The notes below the pieces were generated by a model. It ran no database searches and was not told the DNA's origin. It saw only the letters and a list, made by a program, of their open reading frames with translations. A program made the translations under genes and the position numbers. Shown piece after piece: positions 63,661-64,000 of a DNA stretch of 64,000 bases (position 1 is the stretch's first letter; each line of letters begins with the position of its first letter). Source of the DNA: Companilactobacillus kimchii DSM 13961 = JCM 10707 (lineage in GTDB: Bacteria > Bacillota > Bacilli > Lactobacillales > Lactobacillaceae); the NCBI RefSeq assembly GCF_001435445.1, contig NZ_AZDH01000017.1, positions 164,936-228,935 of the forward strand, read 5' to 3'.

Positions 63661-64000
63661 TGTAATAATCGTGTTATCTTCATTAGAAACTCTTCAACGT
63701 TGCTACCAGGTAACTTGGTAGTCAGAATACCATAAGGCACATGAACATCAGTCTTCAATGGTATTGAAACAAGGTTAGGGTGGATACTCTTCCATGGTGT
63801 TACTGTGATCAGAGGAATATTTTCTTCAACTGCTTGATTGAAGGTATTCATATCATATCGACCAGTGGTTTCTACTACTTTAATCTGTGGGTACTTATCA
63901 TCGATTATTTTTCGTAGTTGATCATTAGTATCACTAATCCCTATTGGCACACTTAGTAAAGATTTTCCTTTGAGATTGTCAAAAGTTATTTCACTTAACT
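63639..64000 (-). CDS. LysR-type regulator, C-terminal part (5' end outside the window)
   Basis: The minus-strand frame is open to the right edge and ends at 63639. It encodes about 120 residues of a LysR substrate-binding domain (ITFDNLKGKSLLSVPIGISD; PQIKVVETTGRYDMNTFNQA; LVSIPLKTDVHVPYGILTT). An internal ATG at 63950 is not a real start, as homology continues upstream (FDNLKGKSLLSV). The DNA-binding domain lies beyond the window. Confidence 0.8.
   Translation of the reverse strand, partial: LSEITFDNLKGKSLLSVPIGISDTNDQLRKIIDDKYPQIKVVETTGRYDMNTFNQAVEENIPLITVTPWKSIHPNLVSIPLKTDVHVPYGILTTKLPGSNVEEFLMKITRLLQKKSPSI

Noticed and set aside
1-64000. Search for tRNA, rRNA, insertion sequences with transposase, prophage structural genes and T-box or metabolite riboswitches
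   Set aside because: No convincing candidates were seen by eye. The only structural RNAs supported are rnpB and the putative antitoxin RNA.

Overview
The window reads as the chromosome of a low-GC Gram-positive of the Lactobacillaceae. The assignment rests on lactobacillus/Bacillus-type neighbourhoods (recU-pbp1A, ypsA-gpsB-rnpB-ypsC, lspA-rluD-pyrR-car-rqcH), strong AGGAGG-type ribosome binding sites, sigma-A promoters, cre-like operators and a B-type RNase P RNA. A plant-associated or fermented-food lactobacillus (Companilactobacillus-like) fits the sugar genes, but that is inference. No tRNA, 5S/16S/23S rRNA, CRISPR array or intact insertion sequence was seen.

Layout. 1-18.7 kb is a plant-glycoside island: rhamnulose-1-phosphate aldolase (rhaD) with a class II aldolase paralogue, two AraC-type regulators, a GH2 enzyme, a beta-glucoside-type PTS permease with a GH106-like hydrolase, and a leftward GH78 alpha-L-rhamnosidase / GH43 pair. 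Parts are decaying: a GH3 gene keeps only its C-terminus, and a sugar permease has fused to a rhamnosidase that lost its catalytic domain. Cre-like boxes lie before three units. Between rhaD and the first regulator is an apparent Fst-type type I toxin-antitoxin cassette.

18.8-39.1 kb is housekeeping: PBP1A, RecU, YpsA, GpsB, rnpB, the YpsC methyltransferase, CorA, lipoate ligase, an RNase H-like protein, EbsA, formate-THF ligase, LspA, RluD, PyrR, RqcH, DegV and a secreted CAP protein. The outlier is a CarA/CarB-like pair directly after pyrR. Both ORFs are intact, but the glutaminase catalytic residues and the ATP-grasp loop are gone, and the large subunit is about 260 residues short.

39.2-52.3 kb is an accessory island. 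It carries an intact Gabija system (gajA-gajB, leftward), a decayed and an intact copy of one short tyrosine recombinase about 6.6 kb apart in the same orientation, a broken membrane-protein gene, a decayed relative of the downstream oxidoreductase cluster, a dead yefM-yoeB pair, and an intact two-gene operon of unknown function (47714-50457). The unknown operon is the best candidate for an undescribed system.

52.7-60.5 kb is a LysR/TetR-flanked redox cluster: acetyltransferase, two SDRs, a YcjY-like hydrolase, two NAD(P)H-binding proteins, a cyclophilin-like protein and a lactonase-type metallo-beta-lactamase. The window ends with a P-type cation ATPase and part of a LysR regulator.
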